DNA of 64,000 nucleotides. Origin: Chromohalobacter canadensis. Its GTDB lineage: Bacteria; Pseudomonadota; Gammaproteobacteria; Pseudomonadales; Halomonadaceae. The notes under the pieces are model-generated. The model was not told the DNA's origin. It worked only from the letters and a program-made list of their open reading frames with translations, and searched no databases. Of this stretch, positions 33,729 to 42,324 are shown piece by piece; position 1 is the stretch's first letter; each line of letters starts with the position of its first letter. Location of the stretch: assembly GCF_034479555.1 (NCBI RefSeq), contig NZ_CP140151.1, positions 1,364,001 through 1,428,000 of the forward strand, written 5' to 3'. The position numbers and the translations under genes were made by a program.

Positions 33729-34589
33729 TCAGGCAAAAAGACCGCGTGGCTTGACCAGCAGCACAGCGGCCATGATCAGGTATATCACCATGCTGGCGAG
33801 GCTAGGGATCAGTACCGAGCCGAAAGTCTCAGCCATACCGATCAAGATGGCCCCCCAAAAGGCGCCCTTGATCGAGCCAATCCCGCCTATGACCACCACG
33901 ACAAAACAGGTAATCAGGATGCTATCCCCCATTCCCGGAGCTATGGTGGACAGAGGGGCTGCGATCATTCCAGCGAAGGCCGTCAGCGCTACGCCGGCAC
34001 TAAAGATCAAGGTAAACAGAGTGCGTACGTTGATACCCAGCCCCTCAACCATATCGCGATCAACGGCACCAGCGCGGATGATAATACCCAGCCGAGTATG
34101 TCGGATCACCCAGTAGATGACGGCTGCCAAGGCTAGACACACGCCCATCAAGAACAGCCGGTATACCGAGTATTGCAGGTTACTAGTAAGCTGCAGGCTG
34201 GTATCAAAGGGTGACGGCACCGCTACACTATGCACATCGCCTCCCCAGATGATGCGCTGAACCTCGTTGATCACCAGGATCAGGCCGAAAGTCAGCAGCA
34301 CCTGATAGAGGTGATCGCGCTTGTAAAGCGTGTCAAGGAAGAGACGTTCGATAATCAACCCCAAGGCAACGGCAATCGGCACAGCTACGACAATTGCCAG
34401 CCAGAAGTTCCCCAGGCGCAGGGTCAGGTCATAGACCAAGTAGGCCCCGATCATGTACATAGCGCCATGGGCTAGGTTGATGATACCCATGATGCCAAAG
34501 ATCAGGGTCAGGCCACTGGCGATAAGGAATAGCAATAGCCCGTACTGCAGCCCATTAAGGAGCTGCACGCCAAAAAACGCGAGATTCAT
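33729..34589 (-). CDS. Branched-chain-type ABC transporter permease, LivH family
   Basis: This 286-residue permease has about 8 hydrophobic segments. LLNGLQYGLLLFLIASGLTL, IINLAHGAMYMIGAY and VIGGIGSIKGAFWGAIL are LivH hallmarks. It follows the binding-protein gene by 63 bp and precedes the LivM-type gene by 12 bp. LivH/LivM pairs carry amino acids but also benzoate-type acids, amides and urea, so the specificity must come from the binding protein. Confidence 0.92.
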   Translation of the reverse strand: MNLAFFGVQLLNGLQYGLLLFLIASGLTLIFGIMGIINLAHGAMYMIGAYLVYDLTLRLGNFWLAIVVAVPIAVALGLIIERLFLDTLYKRDHLYQVLLTFGLILVINEVQRIIWGGDVHSVAVPSPFDTSLQLTSNLQYSVYRLFLMGVCLALAAVIYWVIRHTRLGIIIRAGAVDRDMVEGLGINVRTLFTLIFSAGVALTAFAGMIAAPLSTIAPGMGDSILITCFVVVVIGGIGSIKGAFWGAILIGMAETFGSVLIPSLASMVIYLIMAAVLLVKPRGLFA

Positions 34590-34652
34590 GTAACCTCCTC
34601 CGCGATGGACGGAGCGAGCTTGGCCCGCCCCGCAGGTCAGACGTTCACCGTG

Positions 34653-35825
34653 TTACATCTTGCAGGCGTCGTCCGGCACCTCAAGTTGCTCATAGGCAAC
34701 ATCGACGACTTCCTGCTTGCCATCCTGGATCTCAAGCAAATAGATGTTCTGGATCGGATGATGAGAGTCGGAGAAGCTTATTGGGCCGCGCGGACTATCC
34801 AAGTGGACGTTGGAAAGCGCCTCTATTAATGCTTCCTTATTCTCGGTATCGCCTTTGACAGAATACAGGGCCTGAGCAAGCATTTTTCCAGTATCGTAGC
34901 CATGGACGGCGTAGGCATCGGGAGTCTCACCATAGGCCTCCTGGTAAGCTGAGACGAAATTGCGATTCGCCTCACTCTGAAGGGTATCGGCATAGTGTAG
35001 CGTGGTCATCACCCCCTCACCTGCTTCGCCCAGCGCCTGAAGATTGCCCTCAGTCAAAAAGCCTGAGCCAAGTAAAGGAATACTTTCCTTTAGCCCAGCC
35101 GCAGCGTAATCGCGCACGAAGCTCACTCCACCGCCGCCAGCGAAGAAGGTATAGACTGCATCAGGGTCGATACTAGCGATCTGACTGAGATAGCTCTGGA
35201 ATTCAGTGCTGGGGAAAGGCACCCAGATCTGCTCGACGATCTCGCCTCCAGCCTTGGTGAAGGCTTCCTTGAAGCCGGCCACGTCTTCCTTACCAGCAGC
35301 ATAGTCCCAGGTAATAGTCACTACCTTGCGGTGGCCTCGCTCATAGGCGGCCTTGCCCATCGGGTAGCTGTCCTGCCACATGCTGTGCGAGGTGCGGAAC
35401 ACGTTGGGCATGCACAGCTGGTTAGTGGCAGCTTCTAAACCAGCATTGGGAATAATGGTGATGGCACCGGTCTTCTTGGCCATCCGCAGCATACCCATAG
35501 CTACGCCGGAATGCACCGGACCGATAACGAAGTCGACATCATCACCCTTGACCAGACGGCTCATGTTCTGGGGCGCCTGAGAGGGATCAGCCTCGGAGTC
35601 GAGTCGAACATACTCAACATCACGACCGCCGAGCTGACCGTCCTGTTCCTTTATAGCGAGCTTTAGGCCATTGGTAATGGCTTCGCCCAAAGCCGAGTAG
35701 GTACCGGAGTATGGTAGCATCAGGCCCAGCTTGACCGGATGCTCGCTCGCAGTCGCCATTGCAGAGGCTACGAGACTGGTGCCTATCAGTGAGGCCAAGA
35801 CAGTATTCTTGAAGGCGTGTTTCAT
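34653..35825 (-). CDS. ABC transporter periplasmic binding protein, branched-chain amino-acid/aromatic-acid type
   Basis: The 390 residues from ATG 35825 begin with a signal peptide (MKHAFKNTVLASLIGTSLVA, cut near ATA). A Peripla_BP_6 fold follows: LGLMLPYSGTYSALGEAITN, FVIGPVHSGVAMGM, TITWDYAAGKEDVAGFKEAF and YAVHGYDTGKMLAQAL. An upstream in-frame start would bury the signal peptide. This subfamily often recognises aromatic acids in catabolic clusters. Lying directly downstream of benAB and upstream of benC on the same strand, benzoate or a relative is the best guess (inference). Confidence 0.88.
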   Translation of the reverse strand: MKHAFKNTVLASLIGTSLVASAMATASEHPVKLGLMLPYSGTYSALGEAITNGLKLAIKEQDGQLGGRDVEYVRLDSEADPSQAPQNMSRLVKGDDVDFVIGPVHSGVAMGMLRMAKKTGAITIIPNAGLEAATNQLCMPNVFRTSHSMWQDSYPMGKAAYERGHRKVVTITWDYAAGKEDVAGFKEAFTKAGGEIVEQIWVPFPSTEFQSYLSQIASIDPDAVYTFFAGGGGVSFVRDYAAAGLKESIPLLGSGFLTEGNLQALGEAGEGVMTTLHYADTLQSEANRNFVSAYQEAYGETPDAYAVHGYDTGKMLAQALYSVKGDTENKEALIEALSNVHLDSPRGPISFSDSHHPIQNIYLLEIQDGKQEVVDVAYEQLEVPDDACKM

Positions 35826-35944
35826 TATGTTCACCAAAGAGCTTGTGTTGTGATTATGGAGTGGCGTTAACATCTTTTCCTTTATGCTTCTTTTTCATGC
35901 ACCGTCTTACACTGTGGCGTCCCTGCCACGAGGTCCATTGGAAA

Positions 35945-36436
35945 TCAGACGTGATAGACGTCTATGACCTGGTGGATGTAATCGTTGTTGAGAATCACCG
36001 TCTTCCGCTCGATCAGCGGGGCGTCCCCAGACACGTCCAATGTGTAGAAAGACGTGCCGAAATAAGCGTTGGTCTGCTGGTAGCGATGACTCAATGTGTG
36101 CCAGTTGAAACGCAGCTCTACCTTGTCACCCTCCTGACTAAGTACCTCCAGATTGGAAATCTGATGGGTGGTACGCGGCTCGGGAAGGCTGGTCGCCCCG
36201 GAACGTTCGGTCTTGATTCGATAGACGCGATCCTCCAACCCTTCACGATTGGGGTAGTAGATCAGCGAGATCTCGGACTGAGGGTCCTGAGTCAGCCGGT
36301 CATCGTCGTCCCAGGCCGGCATCCAAAACACCACATTCTTGCTGTAACACTCGAGCCAGGTATCCCAGTCACGATCATCAAGTAGACGCGCTTCCCGGTA
36401 GACGAAGGCCTGAATGTCTAGAAAACTCATGCTCAT
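35945..36436 (-). CDS. benB: Benzoate 1,2-dioxygenase beta subunit
   Basis: This 163-residue protein has the ring-hydroxylating-dioxygenase beta fold (PF00866): FVYREARLLDDRDWDTWLEC, SLIYYPNREGLEDRVYRI, WHTLSHRYQQTNAYFGTSF. It stabilises the BenA trimer. AGAGGG precedes the ATG; a second ATG lies two codons in. It starts 13 bp after benA ends. Its last ~290 bp occur again at 29152, next to benC. Between here and benC lies the five-gene ABC importer, so benAB and benC are no longer adjacent. Confidence 0.95.
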   Translation of the reverse strand: MSMSFLDIQAFVYREARLLDDRDWDTWLECYSKNVVFWMPAWDDDDRLTQDPQSEISLIYYPNREGLEDRVYRIKTERSGATSLPEPRTTHQISNLEVLSQEGDKVELRFNWHTLSHRYQQTNAYFGTSFYTLDVSGDAPLIERKTVILNNDYIHQVIDVYHV

Positions 36437-36449
36437 GGCGATGCCCTCT

Positions 36450-37820
36450 TTACGATGCGGAAGCGGTAGGAATGAACTGGCTGCGTTCCTTGTCGATGGC
36501 GCTCAGCATTTCAGCGACCCAATGCTTGTGGTGCATCACATACAGGCCTTCATCTTCAGGAGAGGCCCCGCTAAGCAGCGGTTTCATGTCGATGGCCTTG
36601 GCATTTTCATCGGCACCCTCGATCCACTGTTTGGCGCCCCGGGAAAGATCGTTCCATTCGGCATCGAGACCGGCATAACCGTTCTGGCAAGCCCGAAATT
36701 CCTCTAGATCATCTGGAGTACCCATACCACTGACGTTGAAGAAGTCCTCGTATTGGCGGATACGCAGCGCGCGATTCTCCGCCGATTCACCTTTGGGCGC
36801 GAAGCAATAGATAGTCACTTCACTCTTGTCCACGGCCAACGGTCTAATGACACGAATTTGCGTGGAAAACTGATCCATCAGATACACATTGGGATACAAG
36901 CACAGGTTACGGGTCTGATTGACGATGGAGTCGGCACGCGCCTCGCCGAACTGCTCCTCGATCCAGTCTTTCTGGGAGTAGACCGGACGCACCTCGGGAT
37001 TGAGTAAGCGCGTCCACAGCATCATGTGGCCATTCTCGTAGGAGTAGAAACCGCCCCGGCTCTTCGACCAACCATCGGCATCCACTGCTTTGGTGCCGCC
37101 AGCGTCGTAATTACGGCGATCCATCGTCGAGGCGTAATTCCAATGCACCGTACTGACGTGATAACCGTCGGCACCATTCTCGGCCCCCAGCTTCCAGTTG
37201 CCGTTAAAGGTGTAAGACGATGTACCACGCAGGATCTCAAGCCCCTCCGGCGCTTGATCGACGATGTTGTCGATGACTTTGGTGGTTTCGCCTAGGTGCT
37301 CGGCGAGCGGCTGGACATCCGAACTCAGACTACCGAATAGGAAGCCTCGATAGTTCTCGAAACGTGCGATACGTTTTAGGTCATGAGAGCCATCCTGTTT
37401 AAAGCCGTCAGGATAGGCGCCGGCTTTCTCGTTTTTGGCCTTGAGTAATGTACCGTCGTTTTTGAAGCTCCAGCCATGGAAAGGGCAAGTAAAAGTGCCC
37501 TTGTTGCCGCGTTTCTTGCGGCACAGGGTCGCGCCACGATGCGCGCAGGCATTGATCAGGGCATGCAATTCGCCCTGCTTGTCACGGGTGATGATCACCG
37601 GCTGGCGGCCCAGGGTCACGGTCATGTAGTCACCTGACTCGGCGACCTGACTTTCATGGCCCAGGAACAGCCAGTTGCCTTCGAAGATGTGCTTCATCTC
37701 CAGTTCGAAGTAGTCCGGGTCGGTGAAGATGCTGCGGTGAACGCGGAAGATACCCTGGTCGGCATCATCGACGACGGCACCACGAACGCGCTCTTCGAGA
37801 CGATCAAGTTGTGAGGTCAT
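36450..37820 (-). CDS. benA: Benzoate 1,2-dioxygenase alpha (catalytic) subunit
   Basis: This 456-residue Rieske oxygenase has cluster ligands CAHRG (C92, H94) and CPFHGWSF (C112, H115). The mononuclear iron site is in [20 protein letters not shown] (Asp plus two His). It dihydroxylates benzoate to the cis-diol using electrons from BenC. ATG 37820 has GAGG 8 nt upstream; a TTG at 37826 would add two residues. It follows catA by 69 bp, so the order catBCA-benAB forms one probable transcript under catR. Confidence 0.96.
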   Translation of the reverse strand: MTSQLDRLEERVRGAVVDDADQGIFRVHRSIFTDPDYFELEMKHIFEGNWLFLGHESQVAESGDYMTVTLGRQPVIITRDKQGELHALINACAHRGATLCRKKRGNKGTFTCPFHGWSFKNDGTLLKAKNEKAGAYPDGFKQDGSHDLKRIARFENYRGFLFGSLSSDVQPLAEHLGETTKVIDNIVDQAPEGLEILRGTSSYTFNGNWKLGAENGADGYHVSTVHWNYASTMDRRNYDAGGTKAVDADGWSKSRGGFYSYENGHMMLWTRLLNPEVRPVYSQKDWIEEQFGEARADSIVNQTRNLCLYPNVYLMDQFSTQIRVIRPLAVDKSEVTIYCFAPKGESAENRALRIRQYEDFFNVSGMGTPDDLEEFRACQNGYAGLDAEWNDLSRGAKQWIEGADENAKAIDMKPLLSGASPEDEGLYVMHHKHWVAEMLSAIDKERSQFIPTASAS

Positions 37821-37889
37821 AGCCAATTCCTCGATTGCTTTATGGATACGCTTTCAGCGGGTCGCGCTAAAGCGTCGCGATGAGGCCAA

Positions 37890-38864
37890 TCAGACCTTGG
37901 CAGTGCTGGCCAGCTGACTGGCAGCATCCTGCTCATCTTCCTTGGCACGGGCACGCTTGTGGCGAACTTGCAGATCAGCCGATTCGGTCTTGGCCAGTTC
38001 GATATCGAAGATCACCTCGGTAAATGGCCCTTCCAGACCGCGCTTTTCAGCTTCCGCCACACTCTCGATATGCTTGCCTTCAATCACCAACTCCTCGCGA
38101 GTGGCGAAGGCAAAGTCGTCAAATGTATAGGGGTCGCCAGCCAGATTGATCTGAGTCGTGAGGTGCTGATAGTCGGGTGCAGAGATGAAGTAGTGGATGT
38201 GCGCCGGGCGCTCACCGTGACGACCCAAGGCCTTGAGTACCACGTCGGTGGGGGCGCCTTCCGGCACGCCGTAGCCGGAGGGGATAATGCTACGCGCGGT
38301 GTAGCGGCCTTCGCTGTCGGCGTAGATGGTGCGACGCATGTTGTACTCGCTCTGGGTCGGGTCGAAGAACGAGTAATTGCCCTTGGAGTTGCAGTGCCAT
38401 ATTTCGACCTTGGCGCCGGGAATCGGGGTGCCGTCGATGTCACGCACCTGGCCGGTCAGCCACATGGTCTCGGCATCAAGATCGCTACCGTCATCCAGGC
38501 GCGCGAAGCCTTCTGCCTCGGGGGCGCCGGCGACGTAGAGTGGTCCTTCGATAGTGCGAGGCGTGTTGCCAGTCCGCTTGGCCTCGGCATCGATAGCGTC
38601 CTGGCGCATATCCAGGTAGTGATCAAAGCCCAAGCCCGGTGAGAGCAAACCAAACTGTGTCTGACTACCCAAAGCGTTGAGCAAGTTGACGGCAGTCCAG
38701 TACTCTTCCTGGGTGACGTCGAAGTCGTCGATCAACTTGAACAGATCGGAGAGGAAGCGGTGCATGATTTTTTTGGCACGCTCGCTGCCTCCTTCTTGGT
38801 CAAAGCCGCTGATGCTATTCAGGAAATCTTGTACTGCTTGGGTCTCGTAGATCTTGACGGTCAT
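37890..38864 (-). CDS. catA: Catechol 1,2-dioxygenase
   Basis: This 324-residue intradiol dioxygenase opens catechol to cis,cis-muconate. Iron ligands are Y164 (GNYSFF), Y198 (SGYGVP), H222 and H224 (ERPAHIHYF), which line up with the Acinetobacter enzyme. The N-terminal helical dimerisation domain (residues 1-100) binds phospholipid in relatives. ATG 38864 has GAGG 8 nt upstream, while ATG 38870 lies too close to it. A charged C-terminal tail (KRARAKEDEQDAAS) is longer than usual. Confidence 0.96.
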   Translation of the reverse strand: MTVKIYETQAVQDFLNSISGFDQEGGSERAKKIMHRFLSDLFKLIDDFDVTQEEYWTAVNLLNALGSQTQFGLLSPGLGFDHYLDMRQDAIDAEAKRTGNTPRTIEGPLYVAGAPEAEGFARLDDGSDLDAETMWLTGQVRDIDGTPIPGAKVEIWHCNSKGNYSFFDPTQSEYNMRRTIYADSEGRYTARSIIPSGYGVPEGAPTDVVLKALGRHGERPAHIHYFISAPDYQHLTTQINLAGDPYTFDDFAFATREELVIEGKHIESVAEAEKRGLEGPFTEVIFDIELAKTESADLQVRHKRARAKEDEQDAASQLASTAKV

Positions 38865-38939
38865 GGTCATTGCCTCACTTGTTATAGTCTTTAGGTTTCT
38901 ATGAGTTGGCGTGATGAAGCCCGTTAGAGCCTTGGTTAT

Positions 38940-39230
38940 TCAGGCGTCACCGTCGTGCACCGACGATGGATGCCGACACAACGGCTTGACGTTAATTTCC
39001 ATATAGGGAAACAGCGGCAAACCACTGATAATTTCTTGAAGTTCAGCGTTGTCCTCGACATCGAATACGCTGACGTTTTCGTAGCTACCGGCCACACGCC
39101 ACAAATGACGCCACTTCCCAGCATGCTGTAGTTCCTGGGAGTAGGCCTTTTCCTTCGCCTTGATCTCGGCGGCCTGATTCGACGGCATATCCGTGGGCAA
39201 TTTCACGGTCATTTGCACTTGAAATAGCAT
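38940..39230 (-). CDS. catC: Muconolactone delta-isomerase
   Basis: This 96-residue protein is the usual CatC length. MLFQVQMTVKLPTDMP, the catalytic-site glutamate and WRVAGSYENVSVFDVED are conserved, as is the LPLFPYMEI segment before the C-terminus. It shifts the double bond of muconolactone to give 3-oxoadipate enol-lactone. That lactone must be hydrolysed by pcaL at 53-54 kb, since no catD is in this cluster. Confidence 0.95.
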   Translation of the reverse strand: MLFQVQMTVKLPTDMPSNQAAEIKAKEKAYSQELQHAGKWRHLWRVAGSYENVSVFDVEDNAELQEIISGLPLFPYMEINVKPLCRHPSSVHDGDA

Positions 39231-39263
39231 GGCGCTCTCCTCTTCGATCTTTGAAGTCGCGGA

Positions 39264-40382
39264 TTACTTACGCGAATAGTGGGTAAGTTTGTCTTCGTCG
39301 AGGGTAATGCCGAGGCCTGGGCCGGCCGGCAGCTCGACACCGAACTCGTGATAGGAAAGCGGCTCGGCGACGATATCGTCTTCGAGCAATAGAGGGCCGA
39401 ACATCTCGGTACCCCAGGCCATCTCGGAAAGCGTCGACCAGGCATGTAGCGAGGCGGCGGTGCCGATCGTGCCCTCGAGCATGGTGCCGCCATAGAGCTC
39501 CATACCTGAGGCTTGTGCCAAGTGCGCCAACTCCAGAGCCTCCAGCGGCCCACCCGACTTGGCGATCTTCAGTGCAAAAGCACCACTAAAACCACCGCAC
39601 ACCAGATCAAGGCCATCACGCGTATCCTGTACCGCCTCATCGGCTAGCATCGACACATTGAAACGTCTGGATAGACGAATCATTGCGGCCTTATCACGGG
39701 CGTCGACAGGTTGCTCAATTAGATCGATGCCGGCGTTTTGTAGTGCAGCGATGCCGCGTACTGCAGTAGACTCATCCCACGCCTGATTGATATCGACTCG
39801 AATGCTGGCCCGCTCCCCCAGCGCCTCCTTGATCATGGCGACGTGATTTACGTCCTGGTCGACCGAGTTCGCACCAATTTTCAGTTTGAAATCACAGTGG
39901 CGACGATCATCGAGCCGCTGAAAAGCCTCCTCAATGTCTTGCTGCGTATCACCACTGGCTAACGTCCAAAGCACTGGCAAATGGTCGTGATTTGTCCCGC
40001 CAAGCAAGGTGGCAACACTCACCTCCAAGCGTTTTCCCTGGGCATCCAGTAATGCGGTTTCCAGCGCCGACTTGGCGATGGTGTTGCCGCGTACATGGCG
40101 ATTCATACGCGCCCGAAGGGCATTGATATTGGCCGACGACTGTCCAATGAGGAGCGGCGCCAAGTAGGTATCGATATTGCACTTGATACTCTCCGGGCTC
40201 TCGGGGCCATAGCTGAGGCCACCGATAGTGGTGCCCTCACCTAATCCTTCCACGCCGTCGCTGTGGCGCATGCGTACGATAACCAGCGTCTGGCATCCCA
40301 TAGTGGCCATCGACAGCTTGTGCGGCCGAATCGTCGGCAGGTCGACGAGTTGAGTTTCAATATGTTCAATGACAACGGGCAT
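39264..40382 (-). CDS. catB: Muconate cycloisomerase
   Basis: This 372-residue enolase-superfamily enzyme lactonises cis,cis-muconate. FKLKIGA carries the catalytic lysine (KxK motif), IRVDINQAW, IEQPVDA and MLADEAVQ hold the metal ligands Asp, Glu, Asp, and ALKIAKSGG the second catalytic lysine. ATG 40382 has GGAG 5 nt upstream; the frame continues to 40469 without support. It is divergent from catR. A copy of its first 22 codons survives at 29559-29624. Confidence 0.95.
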   Translation of the reverse strand: MPVVIEHIETQLVDLPTIRPHKLSMATMGCQTLVIVRMRHSDGVEGLGEGTTIGGLSYGPESPESIKCNIDTYLAPLLIGQSSANINALRARMNRHVRGNTIAKSALETALLDAQGKRLEVSVATLLGGTNHDHLPVLWTLASGDTQQDIEEAFQRLDDRRHCDFKLKIGANSVDQDVNHVAMIKEALGERASIRVDINQAWDESTAVRGIAALQNAGIDLIEQPVDARDKAAMIRLSRRFNVSMLADEAVQDTRDGLDLVCGGFSGAFALKIAKSGGPLEALELAHLAQASGMELYGGTMLEGTIGTAASLHAWSTLSEMAWGTEMFGPLLLEDDIVAEPLSYHEFGVELPAGPGLGITLDEDKLTHYSRK

Positions 40383-40467
40383 GGGAGCTCCACTAAGATG
40401 TTTCGTCTTGCCCCAAAGTCTTGCTTGTTTGTCTTTAGCATCACCAATATTGTTTGAGTGGCTACTC

Positions 40468-40482
40468 ATACCCAGGAGGTAT
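40468..40482. promoter_or_regulatory. CatR/BenM-type binding site ATAC-N7-GTAT
   Basis: ATACCCAGGAGGTAT fits the BenM/CatM consensus ATAC-N7-GTAT exactly. It overlaps the catR ribosome site (AGGAGG), so binding would also repress catR. An adjacent dyad TGAGT-N4-ACTCA (40455-40468) could be the second site that activates catB. The site is repeated at 29710-29724. Confidence 0.7.
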
Positions 40483-40483
40483 C

Positions 40484-41386
40484 ATGGAGCTACATCACTT
40501 GCGCTGTTTTTGCACCGTCGCCGAGGAGCTCAACCTCACCAAAGCGGCACAAAATCTGCATATGGCACAGCCACCATTAACAAGGAAAATCAAACAGTTA
40601 GAAGAGGAGATGGGGGCTCAATTGTTTGTCCGCCAGGCCCGTGGGTTGAGCCTGACACCGGCGGGACAGTTCTTTTATGAGCATTCTCTTCAGATACTTG
40701 AAAAAGTAGACACGACCATCCATGCCACGAGGCACATGGTTCGCAGCAAGCGCGAGTTATTCGGGATTGGTTTCGTACCCTCCGTGTTTTATGGGCAACT
40801 CCCCTCCCTCGTGAGGCAACTTAGACAAAATGATGATGCCGAGCTGACACTTTCAGAGCTCACCACGGTTCAGCAGATCCAGGCGCTCAAAGCGGGACGT
40901 ATTGATATCGGATTCGGCCGTCTGCGAATCGACGACCCCGAGATAGAGCAGGAAGTGCTGTTTGAAGAGCCGATGGTGGCCGCTGTCCCCGCGGGCCATA
41001 TATTAGAAGGTACTCAGCCCACCATAGCGGAACTATCAAACTACCCAATGGTACTTTTCCCCGCCTCACCACGCCCAAGCATGGCGGATATAGTCTTGGG
41101 TATGTTTCGTCGCCGAGGCATGAAGGTCAATGTCGTGCAGGAAACCAACGAGCTCCAAACGACGTTAGGGCTCATTGCCTCAGGCTTCGGTATCACGCTG
41201 GTACCCGAACAAGTTCGCCGCCTTCAACGCGATGGCATTTCCTATGTCTATCTCGCCGACACCGATATCACCATTCCCATCATATGCAGCCGACGAAAAG
41301 GCGAACCACTTACGCCTATCATGCAAGAAACCAACGCCATTCTAGAGGTTTTGGTCGAAAACCGGCGTAGTGGACGCTATCCCTGA
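40484..41386 (+). CDS. catR: LysR-family activator of the cat-ben operon, CatR/BenM/CatM type
   Basis: The 300-residue protein starts MELHHLRCFCTVAEELNLTK. Its helix-turn-helix includes AAQNLHMAQPPLTRKIKQLE. The effector domain (FGIGFVPSVFYGQLPSLVRQ, IDIGFGRLRIDDP) follows CatR/BenM proteins, which respond to cis,cis-muconate and sometimes benzoate. ATG 40484 lies 4 nt after a perfect AGGAGG; an in-frame start at 40454 is less likely. It is divergent from catB and probably drives catBCA-benAB. Confidence 0.93.
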   Translation: MELHHLRCFCTVAEELNLTKAAQNLHMAQPPLTRKIKQLEEEMGAQLFVRQARGLSLTPAGQFFYEHSLQILEKVDTTIHATRHMVRSKRELFGIGFVPSVFYGQLPSLVRQLRQNDDAELTLSELTTVQQIQALKAGRIDIGFGRLRIDDPEIEQEVLFEEPMVAAVPAGHILEGTQPTIAELSNYPMVLFPASPRPSMADIVLGMFRRRGMKVNVVQETNELQTTLGLIASGFGITLVPEQVRRLQRDGISYVYLADTDITIPIICSRRKGEPLTPIMQETNAILEVLVENRRSGRYP

Positions 41387-41491
41387 ATATGTTCATCGGA
41401 TTGATAGGCACGGTCAAAAATGCCTGATGGCTTTTGAAATGTTCTTACTGTATCCAAAAGATAAAAGAAGAAACTTTCAAGGAGTAACAGG

Positions 41492-42262
41492 GTGACAGAC
41501 TGGGTTTATTGGCTGGATTTAGCTGGGGTGACTGTCTTCGCGCTCTCAGGGGTCATCCTTGCTTGCCGCTCGAGGATGGATCCCTTCGGCATGCTCGTAC
41601 TGGCCGCAATGACAGGCATCGGCGGCGGTACCCTGCGCGATCTATTACTGGGCATTCGCCCGGTGTTCTGGGTCACCGACCCCACCTATTTATGGGTGAT
41701 CATCATCACCGTCGTGTCATCGATCGTCGGCTTTCATTACATTCACCGGTTATCGCGCATCGTCCTGCCCGTACTCGATGCCTTCGGGCTCGCCATCTTC
41801 ACCATTATCGGCGCTCACAAGGCATTGGCGCTGGGCCATGGAGGTACCGTCGCTGTCTTGATGGGACTCCTCACCGGTGTCGCGGGCGGCATGCTGCGCG
41901 ATGTACTCGCACGGCGGGTCCCCATGGTGCTGCGCCAGGAAATCTATGCGACTGCCTCCATCGCAGGCGCCACGGCATACGTCACCCTGTACACGCACCC
42001 TATCCACCCCTACGTCACTATCGCGCTGCCTATCCTGGTGATCCTGGCGCTGCGTCTCAGCGCCATCTACTGGCGCCTCTCCTTGCCGGTATTCGCCTGG
42101 ATCACCTCGCCAGCCGAGGATTTATCTAAAAGCACTAAATCTAAAAGTGCTGAATCTCAAAGCACTATGCACAACGCAACACCGTCGTCGAACGAGATAG
42201 AAAAGAAGCCACGCTCTAAAGCCCGCGTGCGAATGCTCTCGCCCACACGACGGCGTAGATAG
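41492..42262 (+). CDS. TRIC-type cation channel family protein (UPF0126, YadS/YicG-like)
   Basis: This 256-residue membrane protein contains two repeats of three helices, each with a glycine-rich GIGGGTLRDLLLG or GVAGGMLRDVLARR motif. These define the bacterial TRIC family, which forms potassium-permeable homotrimers in characterised members. It starts with GTG, supported by GGAG 7 nt upstream. The last 55 residues are hydrophilic, rich in Ser/Lys/Arg and unusual for the family. No link to aromatic catabolism is apparent; it looks like a passenger between catR and the old yellow enzyme gene. Confidence 0.85.
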   Translation: MTDWVYWLDLAGVTVFALSGVILACRSRMDPFGMLVLAAMTGIGGGTLRDLLLGIRPVFWVTDPTYLWVIIITVVSSIVGFHYIHRLSRIVLPVLDAFGLAIFTIIGAHKALALGHGGTVAVLMGLLTGVAGGMLRDVLARRVPMVLRQEIYATASIAGATAYVTLYTHPIHPYVTIALPILVILALRLSAIYWRLSLPVFAWITSPAEDLSKSTKSKSAESQSTMHNATPSSNEIEKKPRSKARVRMLSPTRRRR

Positions 42263-42324
42263 CCATTGCTAAGCAATTATTAGCACGCTACATTGTTGCC
42301 ATCATTCCCTTCAGGAACGTTTCA

